From: JBNJEL01 sp051745835
Lineage (GTDB): Bacteria; Bacillota; Halanaerobiia; Halobacteroidales; Acetohalobiaceae
Direction: 5' to 3'
Assembly (NCBI GenBank): GCA_051745835.1
Contig: JBNJEL010000004.1
Coordinates: forward strand, 1-37,995
Length of the DNA: 37,995 bases
Below the pieces are notes generated by a model. That model made no database searches and was not told where the DNA came from. It was given only the letters and a program-made list of their open reading frames with translations. Position 1 is the first letter of the stretch, and each line of letters opens with the position of its first letter. The position numbers and the translations under genes were made by a program. Below are positions 15,249 to 22,647 of the stretch, one piece after another.

Positions 15249-17414
15249 ATGAATGAAAAGATACTCCTACTATTAATTATATTCTGCTTACTAAATCCTA
15301 GTTTTACTTCGGCAGCAGAGGATAATTTGACTTTATTTGTACTTGACCAGGTTAGCTTAATGGAGCTTTCAACAACCTCTACTCCTAACTTGGATTGGCT
15401 AATTAATCAAGGAGCAGTTGGTTTGATGAATACGCGCACTAGTGGAACTTTAGCTCCTGAGGATACCTACCTAACTATTGGTGCTGGCTGTAGAGCTGAC
15501 GGTACTGGAGCGGTTAATTATACTTTTAATCGCAGCTATCTTAGCCAATCAGATGATCAGCTTTCTACAGCTGCTATTCTTAATATGAGGTTTGAAGAGT
15601 TAGTAGCAACTAATCAGGCAACTACTTATCAGGCTCAACCAGGAGCTTTAGGTACTAAATTAAAAGCTACCGGTAGACAAGTAGCTGTCATTGGTAATAG
15701 TGATTATCTAACAGCTGATGGTACTTATCAATTCGGACGTGAAGCTGCTGTAATTGGTATGGATCAAGCGGGACAAGTTAGTCTAGGTGATGTTAGCACT
15801 TCTACTGTCAAGCGATCAACTCACAACTTATTACCCTTAATCACTGATCAACAGTACTTAGTTGATCAGTTTGCTGCTTATCGTCAGCAAGCAGAATTAG
15901 TTATAGTTGAGTCCGGTGATCCAGCTCGCGTAGCGAAGTTAAAAGACGAACTTACAACAGCGGAATATACCAAATTAAAAGAGTTTGCTTTACAACGAGC
16001 AGATAAATTATTAGGTCGCTTATTGGCTGAGATTGATCTAGAGCGAGAACGTTTGTTAGTGATTATTCCTACTCCTGCTCCACAAGTCCAGCAAAAGAGT
16101 AGTAGATTAACGCTAACTATCTTAGCAGGTCGAGATGTTTCAGCTGGGCTCTTAACTTCAGCAACTACTAAACGCTTAGGAGTCATTACTAATTTAGATA
16201 TAGCCCCTACAGTTCTATCTTCCCTAGGGATTAAGAGTCGTCCTGCTGAATTTATTGGTCACTCTATCACTAGTGAGGCTGTTTCCTCTTCCTTAACCAG
16301 ATTAAAGAAGTTAGCTGACCAGATTAAACAGACCTTTACTGGACGTCCAATATTGATTAAAGGTTTTATTCTACTTCAGATTATAGTCTTGATGTTAGCA
16401 GCTGTAGTAATTATCTTTTCAGCTCGGATTAGACCTTGGTTACAGCAGTTAGTAGAGTATCTGCTATTGATGTTGCTAGTGATTCCTGGTGGGTTGTTGT
16501 TATTTAAGTACTTTGTTGGCTTTAATCTTTATTTAATTGTAGTTAGTCTGATTTTATTAAGTCTAATAGCAGTCTACCTATTAAAAAGATTAAGTAAAGA
16601 TGAATTAACGCCTATTTTATGGCTAACTAACTTAATTGCTGGTTTATTAATAATTGATCTTTGGCAAGGAGCAGAACTGATTAAGACCTCTGTTTTAGGT
16701 TACTCACCGGTTATTGGAGCACGTTACTATGGATTAGGTAATGAGTTTATGGGTGTGTTAATTGGAGCAGTCTTAATTGGGACTACTGGATTAATTGATC
16801 GCATACCAATCTTGGAGCGGCGGAAGGAGTATTTCTTAATTTCTAGTTTTTTATTGACTGTTATTACTATCGGTCACGCCCAATTAGGTGCTAATTTTGG
16901 TGGGTTGATTACTGCTTTAGCTGCTTGTGGCTTTACTTACGGGTTAATTAAGGGTTATTTATTTAATTTTCGTCAGCTATTAGTTATAATAATTATATTA
17001 GGAGTAGTAGCGGGAAGTTTGATTTGCTATGATGCATTAAGTTTAGGCGGTGGTTCGACTCATATTGGTCGTACGGTGCGGTTAATTAGGGAAGAAGGAG
17101 TTAGTGGATTAGTTAATATTATAACGCGTAAGTTAAGAATGAATTTAAAGTTGCTGCGCTGGACGATCTGGACTAAGGTGATTATTGCTTTTGTGATTAC
17201 TTTGGCAATCTTATTTAAATATCCAGTTGGGGTAGTAAAGAATATTATTACTGATTACTCTTATTTACATTATGGTTTTGGAGGAGTAATCTGTGGTAGT
17301 ATTGTAACGATGTTAGTCAATGATTCGGGAGTAGTAGCAACAGCAACTTTATTGCTCTATCCAGTAATTACTTTGGTTTATTTGGTGATTAGGCGAATTG
17401 AGTTGGTAAGATAG
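15249..17414 (+). CDS. Alkaline-phosphatase-superfamily-like polytopic membrane protein
   Basis: A 721-residue protein that I can place only by architecture. Residues 1-23 are a signal peptide. Residues 25-350 form an extracytoplasmic domain resembling the alkaline phosphatase/phosphoglycerate mutase fold: LTLFVLDQVSLMEL (Asp in the first strand), STPNLDWLINQGAVGLM, YLTIGAG and NLDIAPTVLSSLGI. Residues 365-720 contain about ten hydrophobic helices, including YYGLGNEFMG and LGANFGGL. The usual Asp-His metal motif (DHG) is not visible; that strand reads LLVIIPTP, so catalysis is uncertain. It sits between ireB and ruvX, 17 bases after ireB, and may act in envelope assembly (inference only). The ATG follows AACGGAGTGG. 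Confidence 0.6.
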   Translation: MNEKILLLLIIFCLLNPSFTSAAEDNLTLFVLDQVSLMELSTTSTPNLDWLINQGAVGLMNTRTSGTLAPEDTYLTIGAGCRADGTGAVNYTFNRSYLSQSDDQLSTAAILNMRFEELVATNQATTYQAQPGALGTKLKATGRQVAVIGNSDYLTADGTYQFGREAAVIGMDQAGQVSLGDVSTSTVKRSTHNLLPLITDQQYLVDQFAAYRQQAELVIVESGDPARVAKLKDELTTAEYTKLKEFALQRADKLLGRLLAEIDLERERLLVIIPTPAPQVQQKSSRLTLTILAGRDVSAGLLTSATTKRLGVITNLDIAPTVLSSLGIKSRPAEFIGHSITSEAVSSSLTRLKKLADQIKQTFTGRPILIKGFILLQIIVLMLAAVVIIFSARIRPWLQQLVEYLLLMLLVIPGGLLLFKYFVGFNLYLIVVSLILLSLIAVYLLKRLSKDELTPILWLTNLIAGLLIIDLWQGAELIKTSVLGYSPVIGARYYGLGNEFMGVLIGAVLIGTTGLIDRIPILERRKEYFLISSFLLTVITIGHAQLGANFGGLITALAACGFTYGLIKGYLFNFRQLLVIIIILGVVAGSLICYDALSLGGGSTHIGRTVRLIREEGVSGLVNIITRKLRMNLKLLRWTIWTKVIIAFVITLAILFKYPVGVVKNIITDYSYLHYGFGGVICGSIVTMLVNDSGVVATATLLLYPVITLVYLVIRRIELVR

Positions 17415-17443
17415 CTAGTTAAGAGGGGAGTTAATTAGACTTA

Positions 17444-17854
17444 ATGCGGATTATGGGTTTAGATTTTGGTGATGTAAGAATTGGAGTAGCAGTTAGTGAC
17501 CGGTTAGGCTGGACTGCTCAAGGTAAGAAAGTGATTGAGAATACAACTTGGTCTGAAGTGGTGGATCAGTTGCAAAATTTAATTGAGGAGTATGAAGTAG
17601 AAGAAATTATTGTTGGGCTGCCTCGCAATATGAATGGGACTTTAGGTCCTAGAGCGGAAAAGACTTTCGAATTTATAGAGTATCTTAGAGAAGAGTTAGC
17701 AGTTCCAATTGCTACGTGGGATGAGCGATTAACTACTAAGGTAGCAGAACAGACGCTTTTAGAAGCCGACGTTAGTAGAGCGAAGCGTAAAGATGTGATT
17801 GATAAGATGGCAGCAGTAGTTATTTTACAGAGTTATTTAGATGCTCAATCTTAA
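17444..17854 (+). CDS. ruvX: Putative Holliday junction resolvase / pre-16S rRNA nuclease YqgF
   Basis: A 136-residue RNase H-fold protein of the RuvX/YqgF family, linked to 16S rRNA 5'-end maturation and proposed as a junction resolvase. Visible motifs: MGLDFGDVRIGVAVSD at the start (catalytic Asp), EIIVGLPRNMNGTLGPRAEK in the middle, and WDERLTT with DKMAAVVILQSYLD near the end. The ATG lies 13 bases after GGGGAG, a long spacing, but no better in-frame start exists. It is 29 bases downstream of the membrane protein gene. Confidence 0.93.
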   Translation: MRIMGLDFGDVRIGVAVSDRLGWTAQGKKVIENTTWSEVVDQLQNLIEEYEVEEIIVGLPRNMNGTLGPRAEKTFEFIEYLREELAVPIATWDERLTTKVAEQTLLEADVSRAKRKDVIDKMAAVVILQSYLDAQS

Positions 17855-17880
17855 TTAAATTATAATTGGGGTGAGATGAT

Positions 17881-18159
17881 ATGTCTAATGAAGGTAAGAT
17901 TAAACAATTTGATCCAGAGGAAGGGACTTTGATTTTAGAAGAGGTTGATGGTGAAGAAGTAGAGTTTGCTATCGAAGATGAGTTAGAGATTGAAGATGAT
18001 AAGTACTTTATCTTAGTTCGTGAAGATGAGATGGAAGTAGGCGAAGGTTATGCACTGCGGTTAGATAAAGCAGATAATGGTGACTTGATCTTAGTTCCAG
18101 TCGATACTGAAGAGGAGTTAGCTAAGGTACAGGTGGAATTAGAGGAGTCATACCAATAA
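17881..18159 (+). CDS. DUF1292 family protein (YrzB-like)
   Basis: A very acidic 92-residue protein of the DUF1292 family, regularly found with ireB and ruvX in Firmicutes; function unknown. The pattern EGTLILEEVDGEEVEFAIEDE followed by YFILVREDE and ALRLDKADNGDLILVPVDTEEE matches the family's beta-rich core. The ATG at 17881 follows GGGGTG. It is the last conserved member of the alaS-ireB-ruvX cluster. Confidence 0.88.
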   Translation: MSNEGKIKQFDPEEGTLILEEVDGEEVEFAIEDELEIEDDKYFILVREDEMEVGEGYALRLDKADNGDLILVPVDTEEELAKVQVELEESYQ

Positions 18160-18188
18160 ATTGAATATCTATTAGGGTTCAGTAGTAT

Positions 18189-18241
18189 AAAGCCTGCCTC
18201 AGTTGGAGATAATAGTAGTACAAGCTAATGAGGGGGGCTTT
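18189..18241 (+). promoter_or_regulatory. Hairpin that buries the ribosome binding site of the DUF4258-like gene
   Basis: AAAGCCTGCCTCA (18189-18201) faces TGAGGGGGGCTTT (18229-18241): eleven Watson-Crick pairs with one T:G and one G:G in the middle, and a 27-base loop. The right arm is the purine-rich ribosome site, ending two bases before the ATG at 18244. The only T run is TTT in the stem itself, so it is not a terminator. Confidence 0.62.
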
Positions 18242-18243
18242 AT

Positions 18244-18543
18244 ATGTTATTAGCTGAATCCTTTTTAGCAGAACAGTACTTTAGAATCGAGAGTACTACC
18301 CATGCTTTAGAAAGGATGCAAGAACGCAAGATCGATAATCAATTAGTGGTTCAGATTATCCTTAGTTTAGGTGATAAGTTATTAAATTATAATGATTCAG
18401 GTGATGAAATAGCAATTGTAGACCAGGAACATAACTTGGCTGTGATCATTGAAGTGCGTGAAGATAAGGCAGTAGTAATTACGGTAATTGATAAGGCTAA
18501 TATACATATTAAGGATGGTACTTTATTAGAGGAGATTGCTTAA
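18244..18543 (+). CDS. DUF4258-like small protein
   Basis: A 99-residue protein. TTHALERMQERKIDNQLVVQ (about 18-37) matches the H-x-x-x-R-M-x-x-R start of DUF4258, and NLAVIIEVREDKAVVITVID (about 64-83) matches its closing beta strands. The family's function is unknown; some members sit in toxin-like neighbourhoods, but no antitoxin partner is visible here. It follows DUF1292 by 84 bases and is closed by a terminator. Its ribosome site AGGGGGG lies in a hairpin. A possible TTGAAT at 18161 could belong to its own weak promoter. Confidence 0.72.
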   Translation: MLLAESFLAEQYFRIESTTHALERMQERKIDNQLVVQIILSLGDKLLNYNDSGDEIAIVDQEHNLAVIIEVREDKAVVITVIDKANIHIKDGTLLEEIA

Positions 18544-18558
18544 TTGAAGCTGCGATTT

Positions 18559-18587
18559 AGCCAGAGATTATTTCTCTGGCTTTTAAT
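18559..18587 (+). terminator. Rho-independent terminator after the DUF4258-like gene
   Basis: Perfect 9-bp stem AGCCAGAGA/TCTCTGGCT, loop TTATT, then TTTT and AATCTT. It closes the alaS block. Confidence 0.85.
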
Positions 18588-18592
18588 CTTGG

Positions 18593-18621
18593 TTGCTAAT
18601 TAATTGAGAATTGTTTATAAT
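18593..18621 (+). promoter_or_regulatory. Sigma-A type promoter for mltG
   Basis: TTGCTA (18593-18598), a 17-base spacer and a perfect TATAAT (18616-18621), directly after the terminator and about 44 bases before the TTG start. Confidence 0.75.
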
Positions 18622-18664
18622 AAGTAAGAGTTGATAGTTTTTAATTGGGGAAGGAATGAGTTAG

Positions 18665-19693
18665 TTGGGAAGATTTAAATTGCGAAATCATAATTTAATT
18701 CCAGTATTAGTAATGATTATTTTCATATTGTCGTTAGCTACCATTTCTTATCTGCAGTTGGCATTAGGACCAGTAGCTCAACAAGAAGTTACTAGTTATG
18801 AAGTAAAAATATCGCAAGGAGCTTCTACTGATCAAATAGCTGATACTTTATATAATAAAGGGCTTATTAGAAATAGATTACTATTTATTGGAGCAGTTAG
18901 ATTACAGAGTTTAGCAGATGATCTACAGGCGGGTTACTATAGATTTGATACTGGTATGTCAGTTAATGATTTGATTACTAAGTTAGTTAATCATCAGGTA
19001 ATTAATTATCGGATTATTATTCCAGAAGGATTCACTGTAGAAGATATTGCCCAAAAGTTAAGTGCTAAGTTGGAATTTAGTCAGCAAGAATTTTTAGCTG
19101 CTGCTCGACAGGAGTATCCCACTATTAAGTTTTTATCCCAGATTGATCATCAAGCACTTCGCTATCGTACTGAAGGATATCTATATCCTGAGACTTATCA
19201 TGTTGCTAAGAGTATTAATCCCCAGTCTATGGTAAGATTGATGTTAAGAGAGTTTCAAGCACAGCTAAGTAATCAATTAAGAGAAGCTATTGAGCAAAGT
19301 AAGTATAATCTCCAGCAGATTATAACGATTGCTTCCTTAATTGAAGCAGAGGTGCTTTATGATGATGAACGCGAGCTGATTGCCGGAGTAATCTATAATC
19401 GTTTGGAGCAGAATATGCCGCTACAGATTGATGCTACGATTCAATATATCTTACCTGAGCATAAGACGAAGCTACTTTATAGTGATCTTAAGGTAGAGTC
19501 GCCGTATAATACGTACCAAAACTTAAAATTACCACCTGGTCCAATTAATAATCCAGGCTTAGAATCAATTAAGGCTGCTTTAAATCCAGCTGATACTGAG
19601 TACTTATATTATTTTGCTTTAGATAATGGCAGACATAAGTTTACTAGAACCTATCAAGAACATATTAGGCTTCAAAATAAGTTAAAGTATTAA
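18665..19693 (+). CDS. mltG: Endolytic transglycosylase MltG
   Basis: Membrane-anchored lytic transglycosylase that cuts nascent glycan strands and sets their length. One N-terminal helix (about 12-32), then a LysM-like segment with ISQGASTDQIADTLYNKGLI and IIPEGFTVEDIAQKLS. The catalytic YceG domain has YLYPETYHV and ASLIEAEV, where the first Glu is the expected catalytic residue. It continues with IYNRLEQNMPLQIDATIQY and LPPGPINNPGLESIKAALNP. Length is 342 residues. Start: TTG 18665, nine bases after AAGGA. It leads the mltG-trmR-trhP group. Confidence 0.95.
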   Translation: MGRFKLRNHNLIPVLVMIIFILSLATISYLQLALGPVAQQEVTSYEVKISQGASTDQIADTLYNKGLIRNRLLFIGAVRLQSLADDLQAGYYRFDTGMSVNDLITKLVNHQVINYRIIIPEGFTVEDIAQKLSAKLEFSQQEFLAAARQEYPTIKFLSQIDHQALRYRTEGYLYPETYHVAKSINPQSMVRLMLREFQAQLSNQLREAIEQSKYNLQQIITIASLIEAEVLYDDERELIAGVIYNRLEQNMPLQIDATIQYILPEHKTKLLYSDLKVESPYNTYQNLKLPPGPINNPGLESIKAALNPADTEYLYYFALDNGRHKFTRTYQEHIRLQNKLKY

Positions 19694-19726
19694 TAGTTAA
19701 GCAAGCGAATAAGGTGGTGCTTATTA

Positions 19727-20380
19727 ATGAGTAAGAATATTTTGACTGAGTTTGTTAAAGATTATATAGATCAAATTAATCCTGAGCTAACGGGAGATTT
19801 AAAAGAGTTAGAGGCTGAGGCTAGCGAGAAAGGAATTCCGATTATTACACCGGAGATTGGTCACTTCCTATCTTTATTAATCTCGATTCATCAGCCGCAG
19901 AATATATTAGAGCTAGGTACGGCTACTGGTTATTCAACTCTGTGGTTAGCACAGGATAATCAGTGTGAGATAGTAACGATTGAATTAAAGGAACGAGAGG
20001 CTAAGGTAGCTCGTCAGAACTTTAAAAGATTAGGACTAGCTAATAGAGTTGAATTGTTAGTTGGTGATGCAGTAGAGTTAATGCCTAATTTAGAGCAGCA
20101 GTTTGACTTTATCTTTATCGATGCCGCTAAAGGGCAGTATCTTGAATTCTTAGAGCAGGCACTAGATTTAGTAACGCCAGGTGGTTTGATTGTAGCGGAT
20201 AATGTGCTCTTTAAAGGGATGATTGCTAATGAAGATCTGATGCATCCGCGCTATGATACCTTGACTTATCGTCTACGGGATTATATTGATGAAGTGATGA
20301 ATCATCCGCAGTTGAAGTCATCGATTCTACCATTAGGTGATGGATTAGCAATTAGTCAACAAGTAAATAAGGAGGAGTAG
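19727..20380 (+). CDS. trmR: tRNA 5-hydroxyuridine methyltransferase TrmR (YrrM)
   Basis: SAM-dependent O-methyltransferase of 217 residues, expected to turn 5-hydroxyuridine at tRNA position 34 into 5-methoxyuridine. Motif I reads ILELGTATGYSTLWLA, the acidic loop IVTIELKEREA, the metal-binding region FIFIDAAKGQYLEFL, then GGLIVADNVLFKG. Domain assignment alone would allow any class of small O-methyltransferase. The trhP homologue one base downstream supports TrmR, as in the Bacillus yrrM-yrrN-yrrO order. The ATG follows AAGGTGG. Confidence 0.85.
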   Translation: MSKNILTEFVKDYIDQINPELTGDLKELEAEASEKGIPIITPEIGHFLSLLISIHQPQNILELGTATGYSTLWLAQDNQCEIVTIELKEREAKVARQNFKRLGLANRVELLVGDAVELMPNLEQQFDFIFIDAAKGQYLEFLEQALDLVTPGGLIVADNVLFKGMIANEDLMHPRYDTLTYRLRDYIDEVMNHPQLKSSILPLGDGLAISQQVNKEE

Positions 20381-20381
20381 A

Positions 20382-21614
20382 ATGATGGAAAAAGATATGC
20401 CAGAGCTATTAATGCCGGCTGGTAATTTAGAGAAGTTAAAGTTAGCTGTACTCTATGGAGCTGATGCTGTCTATGCTGGCGGAGAGTTCTATAACTTACG
20501 TGAAGCTGCTGATAATTTCAGTAGGGAAGAATTAGCTGAGGGTTTAGAGTTTGCTCATCAACATGGAGCTAAGTTCTATGTAACAGTGAATTTGATTCCA
20601 CATAATGAAGATTTAGTTGATCTGCCGGAGTATATTGCTCAATTAGCTGAGTTAGGTGTTGATGCTATTATTGTAGCTGATCCGGGAGTGTTGAGTATTG
20701 TACAAGAGGTGGCACCTGAGTTGGAAGTGCACCTTAGTACGCAGGCGAATAATGTTAATTGGCGCAGTCTTAAATTTTGGCAAGAGCAGGGCGTTGAGCG
20801 GGTAGTCTTAGCGCGGGAGTTAACTGTCGATGAGATTAAGGAGATTAACCAGCAAGTCGAAGTAGAGACCGAAGCCTTTATTCACGGGGCAATGTGTATC
20901 TCTTATTCGGGTCGCTGCTTGTTAAGTAATTATATGATTAATCGTGATGCCAATCGTGGTGAGTGTGCTCAATCCTGTCGCTGGCAGTATACTTTAATGG
21001 AACAAGAGCGTCCCGGAGAGTATTATCCAGTCTTTGAGGATGATCGCGGGACTCATATCTTTAACTCTAAGGATCTATGTATGATTGAACACTTACCTAC
21101 TTTAATGGAGTTAGGCTTAAGCAGTTTTAAGGTTGAAGGACGAATGAAGAGCTTACACTATGTAGCTACCGTAACTAAAGTCTATCGTGAAGCCTTAGAT
21201 AGTTGGGCTAAAGATCCGGATAATTATACCTTCCAAGCTAAATGGCTTACTGAGTTACAAAAGATCAGTCATCGGCACTATACTACTGGCTTTTACTTTG
21301 GACAGCCGGGTCCTAAAGAGCAAAATTATGAGACCTCTTCTTATGTTAGAGATTATGATTTTATGGGCATTGTTCAAGATTATCTACCGGGGAGTAAAGA
21401 AGCGGTGATTGAAGTGAGAAGTAAGTTCTTTGTTGATGATCAAATTGAGATCTTTGGTCCCCAGAGGGATAACTTTACCCAGCAGTTGGATTATATCAAG
21501 AATGAAGAGGGCGAATTGATTCCTGATGCGCCTCATCCTCACCAACTGATTACTGTGAAAGTAGAAGAGCCGGTGTCTAAGTATGATTTAGTTCGTAGAA
21601 AGAAGGATAATTAA
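20382..21614 (+). CDS. trhP: tRNA hydroxylation protein TrhP / U32 family
   Basis: A 410-residue U32-family protein related to Bacillus YrrO and E. coli YegQ (TrhP), needed for prephenate-dependent 5-hydroxylation of U34 in tRNA. Visible: ELLMPAGNLEKLKLAVLYGADAVYAGG at the start, then a cysteine set MCISYSGRC and GECAQSCRW that can hold an iron-sulfur cluster, then FKVEGRMKSLHYVA. Only one U32 gene is present, whereas Bacillus has two in tandem. It begins one base after the trmR stop; AAGGAGGAG lies within the end of trmR. ATG 20385 is an alternative start. Confidence 0.88.
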   Translation: MMEKDMPELLMPAGNLEKLKLAVLYGADAVYAGGEFYNLREAADNFSREELAEGLEFAHQHGAKFYVTVNLIPHNEDLVDLPEYIAQLAELGVDAIIVADPGVLSIVQEVAPELEVHLSTQANNVNWRSLKFWQEQGVERVVLARELTVDEIKEINQQVEVETEAFIHGAMCISYSGRCLLSNYMINRDANRGECAQSCRWQYTLMEQERPGEYYPVFEDDRGTHIFNSKDLCMIEHLPTLMELGLSSFKVEGRMKSLHYVATVTKVYREALDSWAKDPDNYTFQAKWLTELQKISHRHYTTGFYFGQPGPKEQNYETSSYVRDYDFMGIVQDYLPGSKEAVIEVRSKFFVDDQIEIFGPQRDNFTQQLDYIKNEEGELIPDAPHPHQLITVKVEEPVSKYDLVRRKKDN

Positions 21615-21615
21615 G

Positions 21616-21855
21616 ATGGATACGTTAACTATTAAACTCGAGGTAGAGAAGCCTCAGATGTCCTATGTTAATAATATTATCAAAGCTTACGAAGGTTTAG
21701 CGATGATTACGATTATTGGTGGTGAGACTGGTGAGATTGAACTACAGGTACCGCCCAGTACTAAAGATGATGTGCTGGCTATTTTAAGAGATTTAGCTAC
21801 TAAGATAGAATTAGAGATTACTTATATTGAAGGTGAATTAGAATTAGATGTATAA
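21616..21855 (+). CDS. DUF4911-like small protein
   Basis: A 79-residue acidic protein beginning one base after the trhP stop. The pattern YVNNIIKAYEGLAMITIIGG, then GEIELQVPPS and a helix DDVLAILRDLA, resembles DUF4911, a family often found beside U32 genes. It has an ACT-like alternation of strands and helices. A role with TrhP is suggested by position only. Its ribosome site is weak (AAGAAGGATAATTAAG). Confidence 0.68.
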   Translation: MDTLTIKLEVEKPQMSYVNNIIKAYEGLAMITIIGGETGEIELQVPPSTKDDVLAILRDLATKIELEITYIEGELELDV

Positions 21856-21868
21856 AGGAGCGATTTAG

Positions 21869-22432
21869 TTGAATACTCAGAAGTTAACTAATGTTGGTCT
21901 ACTAATGGCTGTATCTTTAGTATTGATGGTTACAGTAGCAATCCCGCTCTTTCAGCCTTTCTTAATCTATGAGCCGGGCGATATTCCACTTTTGATTATT
22001 ACTTTTCTCTATGGGCCCATGACAGCTTTAGGGGCAACCTTTGTTCTATCAATTATTATGGCACTTTTTACTGGATTAGGTGGCCCATTTGGGGCAGTAA
22101 TGCATATGTTAGCAACCGGAGTATTAGTAGGAGTAGCAGGTTATTTCTATCATCGTAGCCGAACTTTACAGAATGGAATTATTGGTTTAGTCTTAGGTTC
22201 ACTAGCGATGACAGGAGTAATGGCGGTAGCTAATGTCATCTTAGATCCTATCTTTTATGGAATTCCACGTCAAAGAGTAATTAATCTCTTATTGCCGGCT
22301 ATTATACCATTTAATTTAGTTAAGTCTGCGGCTAATTCCGTTATTACATTATTAGTTTATAAGAAGTTAGCTAATTATCTACTTGATGATAAGTTAGAGT
22401 CTACAACTGGAGAAGATATCGAGCAGCCCTAA
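21869..22432 (+). CDS. ECF transporter S component (RibU-like)
   Basis: A substrate-binding membrane subunit of an energy-coupling factor vitamin transporter, 187 residues with five or six helices. EPGDIPLLIITFLYGPMTAL and IIPFNLVKSAANSVITLLVY follow the RibU-type pattern (D-x-P-x-L-I ... P-F-N-x-x-K), so riboflavin or a related substrate is plausible but not proven. No FMN riboswitch is visible upstream, and the gene is embedded in the mltG operon. Start: TTG 21869, eight bases after AAAGGAG. The EcfA and EcfT partners are not in the window. Confidence 0.75.
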   Translation: MNTQKLTNVGLLMAVSLVLMVTVAIPLFQPFLIYEPGDIPLLIITFLYGPMTALGATFVLSIIMALFTGLGGPFGAVMHMLATGVLVGVAGYFYHRSRTLQNGIIGLVLGSLAMTGVMAVANVILDPIFYGIPRQRVINLLLPAIIPFNLVKSAANSVITLLVYKKLANYLLDDKLESTTGEDIEQP

Positions 22433-22450
22433 TGTGAGGGGCTGTTTTTT
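22423..22450 (+). terminator. Rho-independent terminator after the ECF S-component gene
   Basis: Stem CAGCCC/GGGCTG (22424-22429 with 22439-22444) followed by TTTTTT. The left arm lies inside the last codons and the loop includes the TAA stop codon. Confidence 0.85.
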
Positions 22451-22647
22451 GGTTTATATTAGAATAAAGTTAGTTGTAAGCAGGATAAATAACTTAGCTC
22501 AAGAATTTATATTAATGTAACTAACTGAATCTATAACTTGGAAATAGCTGTACAGTATTTAATTAACAGTTTATAATTAATTTGATAGCTAACCTAGCGC
22601 TTACATAAATATGATAGTATAACTAGACTTAATTAGAGGTGGATTGG

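Noticed and set aside
15884..16186. Minus-strand reading frame of 100 codons inside the phosphatase-like gene
   Set aside because: It overlaps a well-supported gene, has a low-complexity Ser-rich product and no ribosome site.
18244..18543. DUF4258-like gene as a toxin of a toxin-antitoxin pair
   Set aside because: No small antitoxin-like gene is adjacent; the upstream neighbour is the conserved DUF1292 gene.
21856..21868. FMN riboswitch for the RibU-like gene
   Set aside because: Only 13 bases separate it from the previous gene, and no conserved FMN element is seen nearby.
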